Notes: generated by a model from the letters alone, not told the origin. A DNA stretch of 64,000 nt from Sherwoodlollariibacterium sp049275655 (GCA_049275655.1 JBASUY010000040.1:1-64000), one strand, 5' to 3'. Counted from the first letter of the stretch, positions 17,149 through 26,092 are shown. Translations and numbers: made by a program.

Positions 17149-18708
17149 ATGATTAAGGTAAGGCGTGCTTTGATAAGCGTATGGGATAAGAGGAGGATTT
17201 TAGGATTAGCAAGAAAGCTTAAAGGTTTAGGCGTAGAGATACTCTCTACCGGAGGTACGGCTAAGTTCCTCCGCAGGAATAATATTGCTATTAAGGAGGT
17301 TTCAGAATATACAGGATTGCCTGAGATGTTTGACGGCCGCGTAAAGACTTTGCACCCTAAGATACATGGGGCCTTGTTAGCCCTTCGTGATAATGTAAGG
17401 CATAGGCAAGCAGCAGCGAAGAATAGGATAAAGATGATAGATATGGTGGTGGTTAACCTTTATCCTTTTGAAGAGGTTATTAGGAAGCCGAACGTAAAAA
17501 TAGAAGAAGCTATAGAAAATATTGATATTGGTGGGCCTGCTATGCTACGCTCTGCTGCTAAAAATCACCGCTTTGTTGTAACCGCTTGCAATCCCCTGCG
17601 CTATGCCCAACTAATAAAAGCCTTAGATAAAAACAAAGGATTTATCCCTAAAGAGTTAGCCTTAAGCCTTGCAATAGAAGCTTTTGAGCGTACAGCTTCT
17701 TATGACCGCGCGGTTTACGCTTACCTTAATGCCTATCATTCTTGCGGAGAGAAAGACGTCCTTTTCCCCGAAGATTTAATCCTAGGTTTTAAAAAAATAC
17801 AGCACTTACGTTACGGAGAAAATCCGCACCAAAGGGGAGCTTTTTATGCTCAAGTTGGCAAAAAAAAGGGCTTAACCGCTATGAAGCAACTGCAGGGCAA
17901 GGAGCTTTCTTTTAATAATATTTTGGATATTAATGCGGCCGTAGAGTTAATTAAAGAATTCAAGGTTAAACCTGCGGCAGTAATAGTTAAGCACAATAAT
18001 CCTTGCGGGGTGGCAGAGGATAATACCTTAAAGAAAGCATACCTTAATGCCTTTGGATGCGATAAATTATCCGCTTTCGGCGGTATTGTAGCTTTAAATA
18101 GGGCTATGGACTTAGGAACCGGGCAGGCAATAGCCAATAGCGGTTTTTTAGAGTGTATTGTTGCCCCGGGATTTAACAGGGGCGTGCTTGATTTATTTAA
18201 AAATAAGAAGAATATGCGTATCTTAAAAATAAATAACCTGAATATTATAAAGGAGATGGATTTTAAGCGCGTAAGTTCAGGTTTGTTGTTGCAAGAGAAG
18301 GATACTTGTGCCTTAGATTTGAATAACCTTAAGGTAGTTACTAAGGCTAAGCCGACTAAAAGCCAGATGACGAGCCTGATATTCGGTTGGAGGGTCGCTA
18401 AGCATGTTAAATCCAATGCCATTATCCTTACTAAGGGACTAAAGACAGTCGGAATTGGCGCAGGACAGATGTCGCGGGTGGATTCTGTGATGATTGCCAA
18501 GAAAAAATCCGGGAAGTTAGCTAAAGGGTCTTGCTTGGCTTCAGATGCCTTTTTCCCTAAGCCGGATGCTATATTTTTAGCGCATAGGGCAGGGGTAAAA
18601 GCAATAATTCAACCGGGCGGCTCAATAGCTGATAAGAAGATAATTGAGGCTTGCGATAAATGTAATATCGCTATGGTTATAACCGGGATAAGGCACTTTA
18701 AGCATTAA
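17149..18708 (+). CDS. purH: Bifunctional AICAR transformylase / IMP cyclohydrolase
   Basis: PurH catalyses the last two steps of purine synthesis. The N-terminal IMP cyclohydrolase domain shows ALISVWDK, LSTGGTAKFL, EMFDGRVKTLHPKIHG and NIDIGGPAMLRSAAKN. The C-terminal formyltransferase domain shows LRYGENPHQ, IVKHNNPCG and the ending IMP-site block GGSIADKKIIEACD. The length of 519 residues is normal. AAGGAGG (17132-17138) precedes the ATG. A five-codon reading frame ATGGAGGATGATTAA at 17142 overlaps the start, probably by chance. Confidence 0.97.
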   Translation: MIKVRRALISVWDKRRILGLARKLKGLGVEILSTGGTAKFLRRNNIAIKEVSEYTGLPEMFDGRVKTLHPKIHGALLALRDNVRHRQAAAKNRIKMIDMVVVNLYPFEEVIRKPNVKIEEAIENIDIGGPAMLRSAAKNHRFVVTACNPLRYAQLIKALDKNKGFIPKELALSLAIEAFERTASYDRAVYAYLNAYHSCGEKDVLFPEDLILGFKKIQHLRYGENPHQRGAFYAQVGKKKGLTAMKQLQGKELSFNNILDINAAVELIKEFKVKPAAVIVKHNNPCGVAEDNTLKKAYLNAFGCDKLSAFGGIVALNRAMDLGTGQAIANSGFLECIVAPGFNRGVLDLFKNKKNMRILKINNLNIIKEMDFKRVSSGLLLQEKDTCALDLNNLKVVTKAKPTKSQMTSLIFGWRVAKHVKSNAIILTKGLKTVGIGAGQMSRVDSVMIAKKKSGKLAKGSCLASDAFFPKPDAIFLAHRAGVKAIIQPGGSIADKKIIEACDKCNIAMVITGIRHFKH

Positions 18709-18725
18709 TTTAGAAAGTGCTTCAG

Positions 18726-19997
18726 ATGACCTACCTAGATACAGTCAAATACCTAAAGTCGCTTATTAATTACGAAGGCTTGCCAAAATACCGTTATAAA
18801 AAAACCCTTGGGATAAAGCGTTTAAAGGGTTTTTTAAGTTTTATAGGCAATCCTCAAGACAAGATGAGGTTTATTCATGTAGTCGGTTCAAAGGGGAAGG
18901 GTTCAACCTCTATTTTTATCGCCTATATATTAAGAGAAGCAGGTTATAAAGTTGGGCTTTACACTTCACCTCATTTAGCTGATTTCAGAGAGAGGATACG
19001 TGTTCTACCGGGCAAAAAAAGCAATGAATTTGAAGGCATGATCCCCAAGGATAAATTAAGGGATTTAGTTAAAGAGATGAAGCCTGCTATAGAATCATAC
19101 AACCGTATTAATCCATACGGGCCTTTGACTTTTTTTGAGGCCTATACTGCTTTGGCAATAAAATATTTTAAGGAGCGCAAGGTTGATTTTACCGTATTAG
19201 AGGCCGGATTAGGTGGGAGGCTTGATGCTACTAATGTTGTTAATGCGCTTATCTGTGTGGTTACCCCGATTAGTTATGAACATATGGATAAACTTGGTAA
19301 AACCCTTGAGGCTATTGCTAAAGAAAAGGCGGCTGTTATTAAGGGAGGGGAATTATCAGTAATTAGCGCTCCGCAAAAAAAAGAAGTTGAAAAAGTAATA
19401 GGCTTAAGATGTAAGAAGATGGGGGTAAGATTAATTAAACTAAAAAGGTGTTTTCCTTTAAGGTTAAAATTACGCGGGAGGCACCAGTTAGTTAACGCAA
19501 ATACAGCTTTAAAGGCGGTTAAAGCCCTATCCTCATTGCGGATAGATATAAAAGACAATTGTATAAAAAGAGGGGCCTATAAAGCTATTTGGCCTGCCCG
19601 ATGCGAGGTGGTTGGGCGTAGGCCGTATATTGTTTTAGACGGAGCTCAAAATGCCGCCTCTGCTGAAGCGATAAAGCGCACAATAAAAGAGGAGTTTCAT
19701 TACAGAAGATTAATTTTGGTATTGGGTATTTCAACGGATAAAGATATAAGAGGGGTATGTTCAAGCCTTTATAGTTTGGCAGACAAAGTTGTGTTGACTA
19801 AGGCAAATAATTTAAGGGGTACGGAGCCCGGCCTTATTGCCGGATACTTTAAGGGTAAGGAAGTCTATAAATCTTCTTCTGTCAGCCAAGCAAGAAGATT
19901 AAGCAGGAGCCTTGCCGGCAAGGATGATTTAATCTTGGTAACAGGCTCTTTATTTGTTACTGGGGAGTTTAAATATGGTATTAACAGGTATAACTGA
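18726..19997 (+). CDS. folC: Folylpolyglutamate / dihydrofolate synthase
   Basis: This Mur-ligase-type enzyme adds glutamate to folates. It has the P-loop VVGSKGKGSTS, the folate-binding TSPHLADFRERI, the conserved FFEAYTALAI and LEAGLGGRLDATN blocks, and the C-terminal VLDGAQNAASAEAI. I prefer ATG 18726 (MTYLDTVKYL) over the in-frame GTG 18717. With folE and purH nearby, the locus groups one-carbon and purine functions. Its 3' end overlaps mnmE by 23 nt. Confidence 0.92.
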   Translation: MTYLDTVKYLKSLINYEGLPKYRYKKTLGIKRLKGFLSFIGNPQDKMRFIHVVGSKGKGSTSIFIAYILREAGYKVGLYTSPHLADFRERIRVLPGKKSNEFEGMIPKDKLRDLVKEMKPAIESYNRINPYGPLTFFEAYTALAIKYFKERKVDFTVLEAGLGGRLDATNVVNALICVVTPISYEHMDKLGKTLEAIAKEKAAVIKGGELSVISAPQKKEVEKVIGLRCKKMGVRLIKLKRCFPLRLKLRGRHQLVNANTALKAVKALSSLRIDIKDNCIKRGAYKAIWPARCEVVGRRPYIVLDGAQNAASAEAIKRTIKEEFHYRRLILVLGISTDKDIRGVCSSLYSLADKVVLTKANNLRGTEPGLIAGYFKGKEVYKSSSVSQARRLSRSLAGKDDLILVTGSLFVTGEFKYGINRYN

Positions 19998-21357
19998 TAC
20001 AATAGCGGCTATATCTACTCCGGCAGGAGAAGGCGGGATAGGGATAGTGCGTTTAAGCGGTAAGGGTGCATTAGGTATTGCCGATAAGATTTTTATCTCC
20101 TCTTCCGGCAAAAAACCCTCTAATTTTAAAACACATACCCTTCATTATGGCGCTATAGTTGAGGGGGAAAGGGTTATTGATGAAGCGATTTTAACCTTGA
20201 TGCTTGCGCCTAAGTCTTATACAAGGGAAGATATTGTTGAGATTAATTGCCACGGAGGGATAGCGGTTTTGCAGGATGTTTTACGGTTAACCTTAAAGTA
20301 TGGAGCACGGTTAGCCTCTCCTGGGGAGTTTACTAAGCGTGCATTTCTAAACGGAAGGATTGATTTAGCCCAGGCGGAGGCAGTTATTGATATTGTGCGC
20401 GCTAAGACTGATTCGGCTTTGAAGATAAGTACGGAGCAGTTAAGAGGGGGATTATCTAAAGAGGTAAATAAGATCAGAGGAAGATTACTTGAAATTCTGG
20501 CAACTATTGAGGCAGGAATTGATTTTCCGGGGGAAGATTTAAAAGGTGATAATAAGAGCAAAATTAAAGATAAGCTTAAGGGGGCATTGGTTGATTTAAT
20601 GAATTTAGTTGCCGGGTTTTCTAAGGGAAAGGTTATTCGCGAGGGGGTAAAGATAGCTATTTGTGGTAAGCCCAATGTAGGAAAATCTTCCTTGTTAAAT
20701 ATTCTCTTAAAGCAGGAGCGTGCTTTAGTTACTTCCTATTCTGGGACTACGCGGGATATTATTGAAGATATAATAGATATAAAGGGAATACCTGTTAAGA
20801 TTGCTGATACTGCCGGGATCTTAAAGCCAAAAGGCCTGATTGAGGATAAGGCTGTTAAGCGTACTTATAGTTATATTGATACTGCTGATATAGCGATTTT
20901 ATTATTTGACGGAAGTAAGTCCTTAAATAAAGATGATTTAAGATTGATGAATAAACTTAAAAAGCGAAGAGTAATCGCGGTTATCAATAAAATTGATATC
21001 AAGCAAAAGATTGATAGAGAAAGAATTAAAAAGTCATTTAGCCGAATGCTTGAGATTTCAGCCAAAAAGGCAAAGAATATAAATCTACTCGAAGAGGAGA
21101 TTGCGAATTTAGTATTTAAGGGGAGGGCCGGACAGCAGGAGCACGTCTTGGTTGCCAACTTTAGGCACGCAGAGCTTTTAAAAAAAGCGCAAAAAAACAT
21201 TGAAGAAGCCCTGATTTCATTAGATAATAAAGCACCGGAAGAGTTTTTTGCCTATGATATTAAAGAGGCGGCCTCTTATTTAGAGGATATTTTAGGAAAG
21301 GGTACCTCAGAAGGGGTGTTGGATGAGATTTTTAAGAGGTTTTGTATAGGAAAGTAG
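19975..21357 (+). CDS. mnmE: tRNA uridine-5-carboxymethylaminomethyl modification GTPase
   Basis: MnmE, with MnmG, modifies U34 in tRNAs. The N-terminal folate-binding domain begins DTIAAISTPAGEGGIGIVRL. The inserted G domain has GKPNVGKSS, TTRDII, DTAGI and NKID, and the protein ends in the invariant CIGK. ATG 19975 is preceded by GGGGAG at 19962-19967 with 7-nt spacing, which decides against the in-frame ATG at 19954. No mnmG is in the window. Formyl-THF, its cofactor, links it to the adjacent folate genes. Confidence 0.95.
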   Translation: MVLTGITDTIAAISTPAGEGGIGIVRLSGKGALGIADKIFISSSGKKPSNFKTHTLHYGAIVEGERVIDEAILTLMLAPKSYTREDIVEINCHGGIAVLQDVLRLTLKYGARLASPGEFTKRAFLNGRIDLAQAEAVIDIVRAKTDSALKISTEQLRGGLSKEVNKIRGRLLEILATIEAGIDFPGEDLKGDNKSKIKDKLKGALVDLMNLVAGFSKGKVIREGVKIAICGKPNVGKSSLLNILLKQERALVTSYSGTTRDIIEDIIDIKGIPVKIADTAGILKPKGLIEDKAVKRTYSYIDTADIAILLFDGSKSLNKDDLRLMNKLKKRRVIAVINKIDIKQKIDRERIKKSFSRMLEISAKKAKNINLLEEEIANLVFKGRAGQQEHVLVANFRHAELLKKAQKNIEEALISLDNKAPEEFFAYDIKEAASYLEDILGKGTSEGVLDEIFKRFCIGK

Positions 21358-21367
21358 GTTTTTAAAA

Positions 21368-21925
21368 ATGGATAAAAATATAATTGAAAATGCGGTGCGT
21401 GAAATATTAAAAGCGATAGGGGAAAATCCTAAGAGAAAAGACCTTTTGGATACCCCTAAAAGGGTAGCAAAGATGTACGAAGAGATTTTTTCTGGGTTAA
21501 AGAAGGATCCAGAAAAAGAGCTTGAGGTTATCCTTGAGCAGAAGCATAGCGAAATTGTCTTGCTTAAAGGTATACCTCTTTATAGCGTTTGCGAACATCA
21601 TCTGCTTCCTTTTATCGGAAGGGCGAATATCGCCTATATCCCCAAGAACGGTAGGGTTACTGGTTTAAGTAAATTAGCGCGGGTGGTTGATATCCTCTCC
21701 CGTAGGCCGCAGGTTCAAGAGAGGTTAACTACACAGATAGCGGATATCATTATGTCAAAATTAAAGCCCTTGGGAGTTATGGTGGTTATTGAAGCAGAGC
21801 ACCTCTGTATGTCTATGCGTGGCGTTGAGAAGCCGGGAGTTACGACTGTTACCTCTGCGGTAAGGGGGGTATTTAAAGAAAATGAGAAGACCCGCTCAGA
21901 GGCTCTATCATTGATGAAACCTTAA
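21368..21925 (+). CDS. folE: GTP cyclohydrolase I
   Basis: This 185-residue type I GTP cyclohydrolase makes dihydroneopterin triphosphate, the first step of folate or tetrahydropterin synthesis. The zinc ligands are in SVCEHHLLPF and EHLCMSMRG, and the conserved GLSKLARVVDILSRRPQVQE and LTTQIAD blocks are intact. It lies 10 nt after mnmE, in the same run as folC and purH. Confidence 0.96.
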   Translation: MDKNIIENAVREILKAIGENPKRKDLLDTPKRVAKMYEEIFSGLKKDPEKELEVILEQKHSEIVLLKGIPLYSVCEHHLLPFIGRANIAYIPKNGRVTGLSKLARVVDILSRRPQVQERLTTQIADIIMSKLKPLGVMVVIEAEHLCMSMRGVEKPGVTTVTSAVRGVFKENEKTRSEALSLMKP

Positions 21926-21940
21926 AAAAGGAGGCAGAAG

Positions 21941-22279
21941 ATGCAAGGGAAGGACTTGGGTAGTACCTCATTAGGCATGGAAGCAAATATAGCGGCACTA
22001 TTAAGCTATCTATTGGGCGTTGTAACCGGGATTATTTTCTATGTTTTAGAAAAAGAAAACAAATTTGTGCGTTTTCATGCCATGCAATCTATAATTACCT
22101 TTGCGGCAGTATTTGTTTTATCTGTATTGTGTCAGTTTGTATTAACTATGTTATGGCCGCTGGCAGTTATATTAAATATTATAGGCGTAGCCCTTTGGGT
22201 TGTATTAATGGTTAAAGCGTACCAGGGAGAGTTTTTTAAGCTTCCCGTTATTGGGGATATAGCTGAAAAAAACTCTTAA
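21941..22279 (+). CDS. DUF4870 (Tic20-like) small membrane protein
   Basis: This 112-residue protein has three predicted membrane helices (about 15-37, 50-72 and 75-93) and the family-typical stretch NKFVRFHAMQSII between the first two. DUF4870 proteins are widespread in bacteria with no settled function. AAGGAGG is placed 8 nt upstream of the start. It ends just before the structured leader of the PilZ gene. Confidence 0.8.
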   Translation: MQGKDLGSTSLGMEANIAALLSYLLGVVTGIIFYVLEKENKFVRFHAMQSIITFAAVFVLSVLCQFVLTMLWPLAVILNIIGVALWVVLMVKAYQGEFFKLPVIGDIAEKNS

Positions 22280-22286
22280 TAAAAAT

Positions 22287-22396
22287 ATTAGGCTATAAGG
22301 GCAAAAAGAAAGCGTTTCCTTAGAAAGTGCAAAGAGCCTTGATTCCGAGGTATTTTGTGGCATACTAATCATAGGAGGCCCTAGCAATAGCCTATG
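22287..22396 (+). promoter_or_regulatory. Switch-like 5' leader of the PilZ gene
   Basis: Two mutually exclusive helices can form. In one, ATTAG (22287-22291) and TAT pair with ATA-CTAAT (22362-22369). In the other, GGCTAT-A-AGGGC (22291-22302) pairs with GCCCT-AGCA-ATAGCC (22378-22392), which touches the AGGAGG site (22373-22378) and ends just before the ATG. Between them lie AGGGCAAA and GCAAAGAGCC. These recall the core of c-di-GMP-I riboswitches, but the rest of that consensus is not visible. Function inferred only. Confidence 0.35.
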
Positions 22397-22735
22397 CCAA
22401 ATGAAGGATTTTTAGAAAAGAGAAAGTCTGTCCGTTTCCTTATTTCTATCCCCTTAAAATATGCTAAAGTAGGTATCCAGCAACTTACTGACGCCGTAAC
22501 TAAAGATATAAGCGCTGAAGGGTTAGGGTTAATCGCTACAGAAGATATCCCTGTTGATACCTCCTTAAATCTCTCTCTAACGATACCGGACAATGGCGAA
22601 GTTATACCCCTTGCTGCTGAGGTTTTATGGTCCAATAGTAAAGAACCCGGTAAATACCATTTAGGGTTAAAATTAAAAGATACCTGTTTAAAGCCCATTC
22701 CCCTTGTCTTAAGGACATTAAGTTCCCGAATGTAG
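22394..22735 (+). CDS. Stand-alone PilZ domain protein
   Basis: This 113-residue PilZ protein has both c-di-GMP-binding motifs: RxxxR in EKRKSVRFLI, and DxSxxG in KDISAEGLG. It should bind c-di-GMP and relay it to an unknown partner. AGGAGG lies about 15 nt before the ATG, farther than usual, and the interval is complementary to the 5' leader, which suggests controlled translation. The next gene starts from its own promoter. Confidence 0.88.
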   Translation: MPNEGFLEKRKSVRFLISIPLKYAKVGIQQLTDAVTKDISAEGLGLIATEDIPVDTSLNLSLTIPDNGEVIPLAAEVLWSNSKEPGKYHLGLKLKDTCLKPIPLVLRTLSSRM

Positions 22736-22770
22736 TTTATTAAATCTTACTCCCTTTAATAATTTAGAAA

Positions 22771-22799
22771 TTGACATCCCTTTTTAGAAGTAGTATTAT
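22771..22799 (+). promoter_or_regulatory. Sigma-70-type promoter of the PKD lipoprotein gene
   Basis: TTGACA (22771-22776), a 17-nt spacer and TATTAT (22794-22799). Transcription would start near 22806, leaving a leader of about 24 nt that carries GGAAGG. Confidence 0.75.
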
Positions 22800-22829
22800 G
22801 TCCGTATCGCTATATTCATAATCGGAAGG

Positions 22830-23846
22830 ATGGATAATTTGGGCAAAAGTTATTTAAAATATGTAGTCTTCTTATGCTTTTTTTTATGCGGATGCGCTAC
22901 TTATAATATTAAAGAAGAGAAGAACGGATTTGCTTTTACAAGGTATAATAAGTTAATTCCGGAATATACCGTAGGAGCCGAAGAATCATTTCCCGACAAA
23001 GAACTCGCCGAAGAACGATTTAAAAGACGAAGAAAAAGCGTAGAGTATTATTATAAAAAAATGGGTTTTATAGATAACCGCTTTAAGCAGGATTTTATTG
23101 AGCCGCCGGTTACCTTTGTTAAGTTTTTGTTTGGGATATTAAGAGTTCCTTTTATTATGATTTCAGATTATAAATATAATCATAATCTGCAGTATAAAGA
23201 GAGGGTTGATAAGCTTGAGGATCAAAGGTATGAAGCTGAGCGAGCGCACATAAAAGGCCTAAAGGAAGAATTAGCCTCGTATATAAAAGAGGATTTAGCA
23301 AAGGAACCCTACCTTAATAGTGCGTTAAGTTTTAAGGATAAGAAGATAAAGGGCAAAAATACAGAATCTAAATTAATAGTCCCCAAGAAGATAGGGCCAA
23401 AAGAAGTTAAGCCTAAAATAACCGCGCCTAAGGTAACAACAGCTCAAGAGCCAAAACCAATGGAAAGTTCAACTCTTCTCTTAGAGGTTAAACCAGATGA
23501 TGTTTCTTTGGCTAGGCCAGCCATAAAAGATGAGGCTAAGCTTTCAAAAGATTTACCAAAAGCTTCTTTAGTTAAGCCAGTAGCAGTAATTATAGCTAAA
23601 CCGCAGAGCGGGTCATCCCCTTTAAAAGTAAATTTTTTTGGTTCTAAGTCAAAGCCTGCCAACGGGCGTATAGTATCTTATGAATGGGATTTTGGCGATG
23701 GAGATAAGTCTAATAAGCCTAATCCTATTAATACCTATTGGAGTACTACTTATGGCATAAGAGAGTATACCGCAACTCTTACTGTCACTGATAACTTTGG
23801 AGCTTCTTCCTCCTCCAGCATTATTATCCAGGTAGTAAATAAATAA
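22830..23846 (+). CDS. Lipoprotein with C-terminal PKD domain
   Basis: This 338-residue protein has a lipoprotein signal ending in LCGC (lipid-bearing C22). A charged helical region follows, then a Lys/Pro/Thr-rich linker (about 180-245). The final PKD domain contains IVSYEWDFGDGDKS and ends near 336. PKD domains usually mediate protein or polysaccharide contacts outside the cell. The ribosome site GGAAGG sits only 1 nt before the ATG; the in-frame TTG at 22839 has better spacing and may be the real start. It is convergent with comM, 9 nt apart. Confidence 0.82.
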   Translation: MDNLGKSYLKYVVFLCFFLCGCATYNIKEEKNGFAFTRYNKLIPEYTVGAEESFPDKELAEERFKRRRKSVEYYYKKMGFIDNRFKQDFIEPPVTFVKFLFGILRVPFIMISDYKYNHNLQYKERVDKLEDQRYEAERAHIKGLKEELASYIKEDLAKEPYLNSALSFKDKKIKGKNTESKLIVPKKIGPKEVKPKITAPKVTTAQEPKPMESSTLLLEVKPDDVSLARPAIKDEAKLSKDLPKASLVKPVAVIIAKPQSGSSPLKVNFFGSKSKPANGRIVSYEWDFGDGDKSNKPNPINTYWSTTYGIREYTATLTVTDNFGASSSSSIIIQVVNK

Positions 23847-23855
23847 CCGCAGTTT

Positions 23856-25385
23856 TTATAGAAATTTTCTATCTAAGCTTCTATATTGAATCGCTTCTGA
23901 GATATGTTTTTCCTGGATATCTTTTATTCCTTCTAAATCAGCTATGGTGCGGGAGATTTTTAATATTTTATCATAGGCCCTTACCGATAAACCCAGTTCA
24001 TTGAGGGCAAGGCTCATCAACTCTTTTGCCTCTTTTCCTAAGGAGCAGTATTTTTTAGTAAGCCTATTGTCCATCCGCGCATTGTAAATAATCTTTTCTT
24101 CTTTAGAGAAGCGTTCTTTTTGCACTAACCGGGCATTCTTTACCCTTAGTTTTATCTCTGAAGATGCCTCAGCCTCTTTATTATCGGATAGTTCTGTGTA
24201 TTTAACCCGCGGCATCTCAATATGTATATCTATTCTATCTAAAAGAGGGCCCGAGAGTTTACCGATATAATTTTCAATCTTTGTTGTATTGCATCGGCAC
24301 CTTTTAGCCGCATCCCCGAAGAACCCGCAAGGGCAGGGATTAAAAGCCACAACCAAGAGAAATGAGGCAGGGAAGGAGAGGCTTTTTCTTATTCGGCAGA
24401 TATTTATCTTTCCTTCCTCAAGCGGTTGCCTTAAGGCTTCTATACTTGCGCGTTTAAACTCAGGTAGTTCGTCTAAGAATAAAACCCCATTATGCGCCAT
24501 ACTTATCTCTCCGGGAGTTGGTGTTGTTCCGCCTCCGATTAAGGATATATTTGAAGCAGTATGATGGGGAGAGCGGAATGGCCTATTTATCATAAGAGGA
24601 TTATTCTCCGATAAGAGATTGGTTAGAGAGTAGAGCTTAGTTAATTCCAATGATTCTTCTAAGGTAAGTTCAGGCATAATTGTGGGTATTCTTTTAGCGA
24701 GCATAGTCTTTCCGCTTCCCGGGGGGCCAATCATGGCAATATTATGCCCACCTGCTACGGCTATTTCAATTGCGCGTTTAGCAAGGTATTGTCCTTTTAC
24801 CTCTGAAAAATCTATATTATAAATAGTAGGCCTATCAAAAAGAGCGTTTATATCTGTTTTAAAAGGTTTGGCCTGTGGATTATTTAAAAGTTCCACAGCC
24901 TCTCTTAATGTTTTCACAGGAAAGCAGTTGATTTCGGATATTATACTCGCCTCTTTTATATTTTCTAATGGAAGCACGATGTTTTTATATCCGTATTTAT
25001 TAATCTCCATGGCAATAGGTAATACTCCTTTAATAGGTTTTATTGTTCCGTCTAAAGAGAGTTCGCCTAAGATAAGGAAGTCTTTAGGGTTTGGGAAGGT
25101 AATTTGTCCAGTGGCATAGAGGATACTTAAGGCTATCCCTAAGTCAAAAGATGATCCCTCTTTACGTATTGCTGAAGGAGCTAAGCTTATAGTTATCCTC
25201 TCTGCAGGCCAATTATACCCGGAATTTTTAACTGCTGCCTTAACTCGTTCTCTGCTCTCTTTTACCACGGAATCAGGAAGGCCGACTATATTAAGCGCAG
25301 GAAGCCCCCAAGAGATTGATACTTCTATCTCTACTAAATACCCGGAAATACCTTGTAAACCAAAGCTTAATAGTTTTGCAGTCAT
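23856..25385 (-). CDS. comM: YifB/ComM-family Mg-chelatase-like AAA ATPase
   Basis: This 509-residue protein has an N-terminal Lon-protease-like fold region (SFGLQGISGYLVEIEV). The AAA+ core has Walker A GPPGSGKTML, LFLDELPEF as Walker B, and a CPCGFFGD zinc-like insert. A C-terminal Mg-chelatase-type domain (GLSVRAYDKILKISRTIADL) ends the protein. ComM is a hexameric helicase that promotes branch migration of imported DNA during transformation. That fits the comEA/comEC genes at 61.3-63 kb. It is the only protein gene on the minus strand here. Confidence 0.93.
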   Translation of the reverse strand: MTAKLLSFGLQGISGYLVEIEVSISWGLPALNIVGLPDSVVKESRERVKAAVKNSGYNWPAERITISLAPSAIRKEGSSFDLGIALSILYATGQITFPNPKDFLILGELSLDGTIKPIKGVLPIAMEINKYGYKNIVLPLENIKEASIISEINCFPVKTLREAVELLNNPQAKPFKTDINALFDRPTIYNIDFSEVKGQYLAKRAIEIAVAGGHNIAMIGPPGSGKTMLAKRIPTIMPELTLEESLELTKLYSLTNLLSENNPLMINRPFRSPHHTASNISLIGGGTTPTPGEISMAHNGVLFLDELPEFKRASIEALRQPLEEGKINICRIRKSLSFPASFLLVVAFNPCPCGFFGDAAKRCRCNTTKIENYIGKLSGPLLDRIDIHIEMPRVKYTELSDNKEAEASSEIKLRVKNARLVQKERFSKEEKIIYNARMDNRLTKKYCSLGKEAKELMSLALNELGLSVRAYDKILKISRTIADLEGIKDIQEKHISEAIQYRSLDRKFL

Positions 25386-25396
25386 CTCTCCTCCTT

Positions 25397-25425
25397 CTTA
25401 TACAATAGACGCATTAATCAGGCAA
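25397..25425 (-). promoter_or_regulatory. Promoter of comM
   Basis: On the minus strand, TTGCCT (25425-25420), a 17-nt spacer and TATAAG (25402-25397) lie immediately upstream of GGAGGAG and the ATG at 25385. The start site would fall near the ribosome binding site, so the leader is very short. Confidence 0.5.
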
Positions 25426-25470
25426 ATCTAACTTATTTTTTAAGCTTTTTTGAGCAAATAGGAATTTTGT

Positions 25471-25569
25471 CTTTGGCTATATTACAATACCTTACTTAAA
25501 AGGAGGGGTATAAGGGTAAAAACCCTTGCAATTTGAGCTTTAGGTTATATAATACTACCTTAGCCAAAG
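25471..25569. promoter_or_regulatory. Large inverted-repeat element between divergent genes
   Basis: CTTTGGCTA (25471-25479) and TAGCCAAAG (25561-25569) are perfect 9-bp complements enclosing three further hairpins: ATACC/GGTAT (25487-25511), AAGGGT/ACCCTT (25512-25527) and TAGGT/ACCTA-like around 25541-25561. The layout resembles a multi-branched RNA, but a + strand promoter (TTGCAA 25526-25531, 16 nt, TATAAT 25548-25553) lies inside it. It may instead be an operator region. I do not recognise an RNA family. Confidence 0.35.
25526..25553 (+). promoter_or_regulatory. Promoter for the PAP2-like/L,D-transpeptidase genes
   Basis: TTGCAA (25526-25531), a 16-nt spacer and a perfect TATAAT (25548-25553). 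The start site would lie near 25560, about 65 nt before the ATG at 25625, which has AAGAGG upstream. Confidence 0.55.
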
Positions 25570-25624
25570 ATTAGAAACAAAACCCATTGCAGCGGTTAAA
25601 GAAATAAATATTAAGAGGTTTTGG

Positions 25625-26071
25625 ATGAAAGATATTTTAGCCCAAATATTTCATAATAAGATATTTATGACCACGATTGCGGCGTGGTTAATTACACAGA
25701 GTATAAAGGTGTTTATAGGGGTGGTCACCCAGAGGAAATTTGATTTTCGTTGGTTTATAGGCACAGGGGGGATGCCTTCTTCACATACCTCAGGGGCATC
25801 TTGTTTGGCTACAGCCATGGGGTTCGAATATGGATTTAACAGCCCTTATTTTGCTTTGGCCGCGGCATTTGCGATTGTGGTAATGTTTGACGCCCAAGGG
25901 GTGCGCAGGGCAACCGGAAAACAGGCGAGCATATTGAATAAAATAACCGAAGATATCTATTGGAGAGGACGGGTTCCCGAAGCAAGGTTAAGAGAGCTTA
26001 TAGGGCATACGCCGGTTGAGGTCATCGCAGGTTTTATTATCGGAGTATTAATAGCATTTATAGCTAAGTAA
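25625..26071 (+). CDS. Divergent PAP2-family membrane protein (DUF212)
   Basis: This 148-residue protein has about four membrane segments and the signatures GGMPSSHTSG and VMFDAQGVRRATGKQ, typical of the divergent PAP2 (DUF212) family. It also carries a GHTPVEVIAG motif near the end. Related PAP2 enzymes remove phosphate from lipids such as undecaprenyl pyrophosphate; activity of this branch is not proven. It is followed after 21 nt by a cell-wall transpeptidase gene, consistent with an envelope role. Confidence 0.87.
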   Translation: MKDILAQIFHNKIFMTTIAAWLITQSIKVFIGVVTQRKFDFRWFIGTGGMPSSHTSGASCLATAMGFEYGFNSPYFALAAAFAIVVMFDAQGVRRATGKQASILNKITEDIYWRGRVPEARLRELIGHTPVEVIAGFIIGVLIAFIAK

Positions 26072-26092
26072 ATAGGGGGGATTAAAAAAGAG

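Noticed and set aside
17850..18500. 216-codon open frame on the minus strand
   Set aside because: It lies fully inside purH, whose protein is strongly conserved; the antisense translation resembles no protein family I recognise.
20217..20675. 152-codon open frame on the minus strand
   Set aside because: It is the antisense of the conserved mnmE gene.
22287..22369. Confident call of a c-di-GMP-I (GEMM) riboswitch in the PilZ leader
   Set aside because: Only AGGGCAAA and GCAAAGAGCC recall the consensus; the second half, including the tetraloop receptor part, is not recognisable. Kept only as a switch-like leader.
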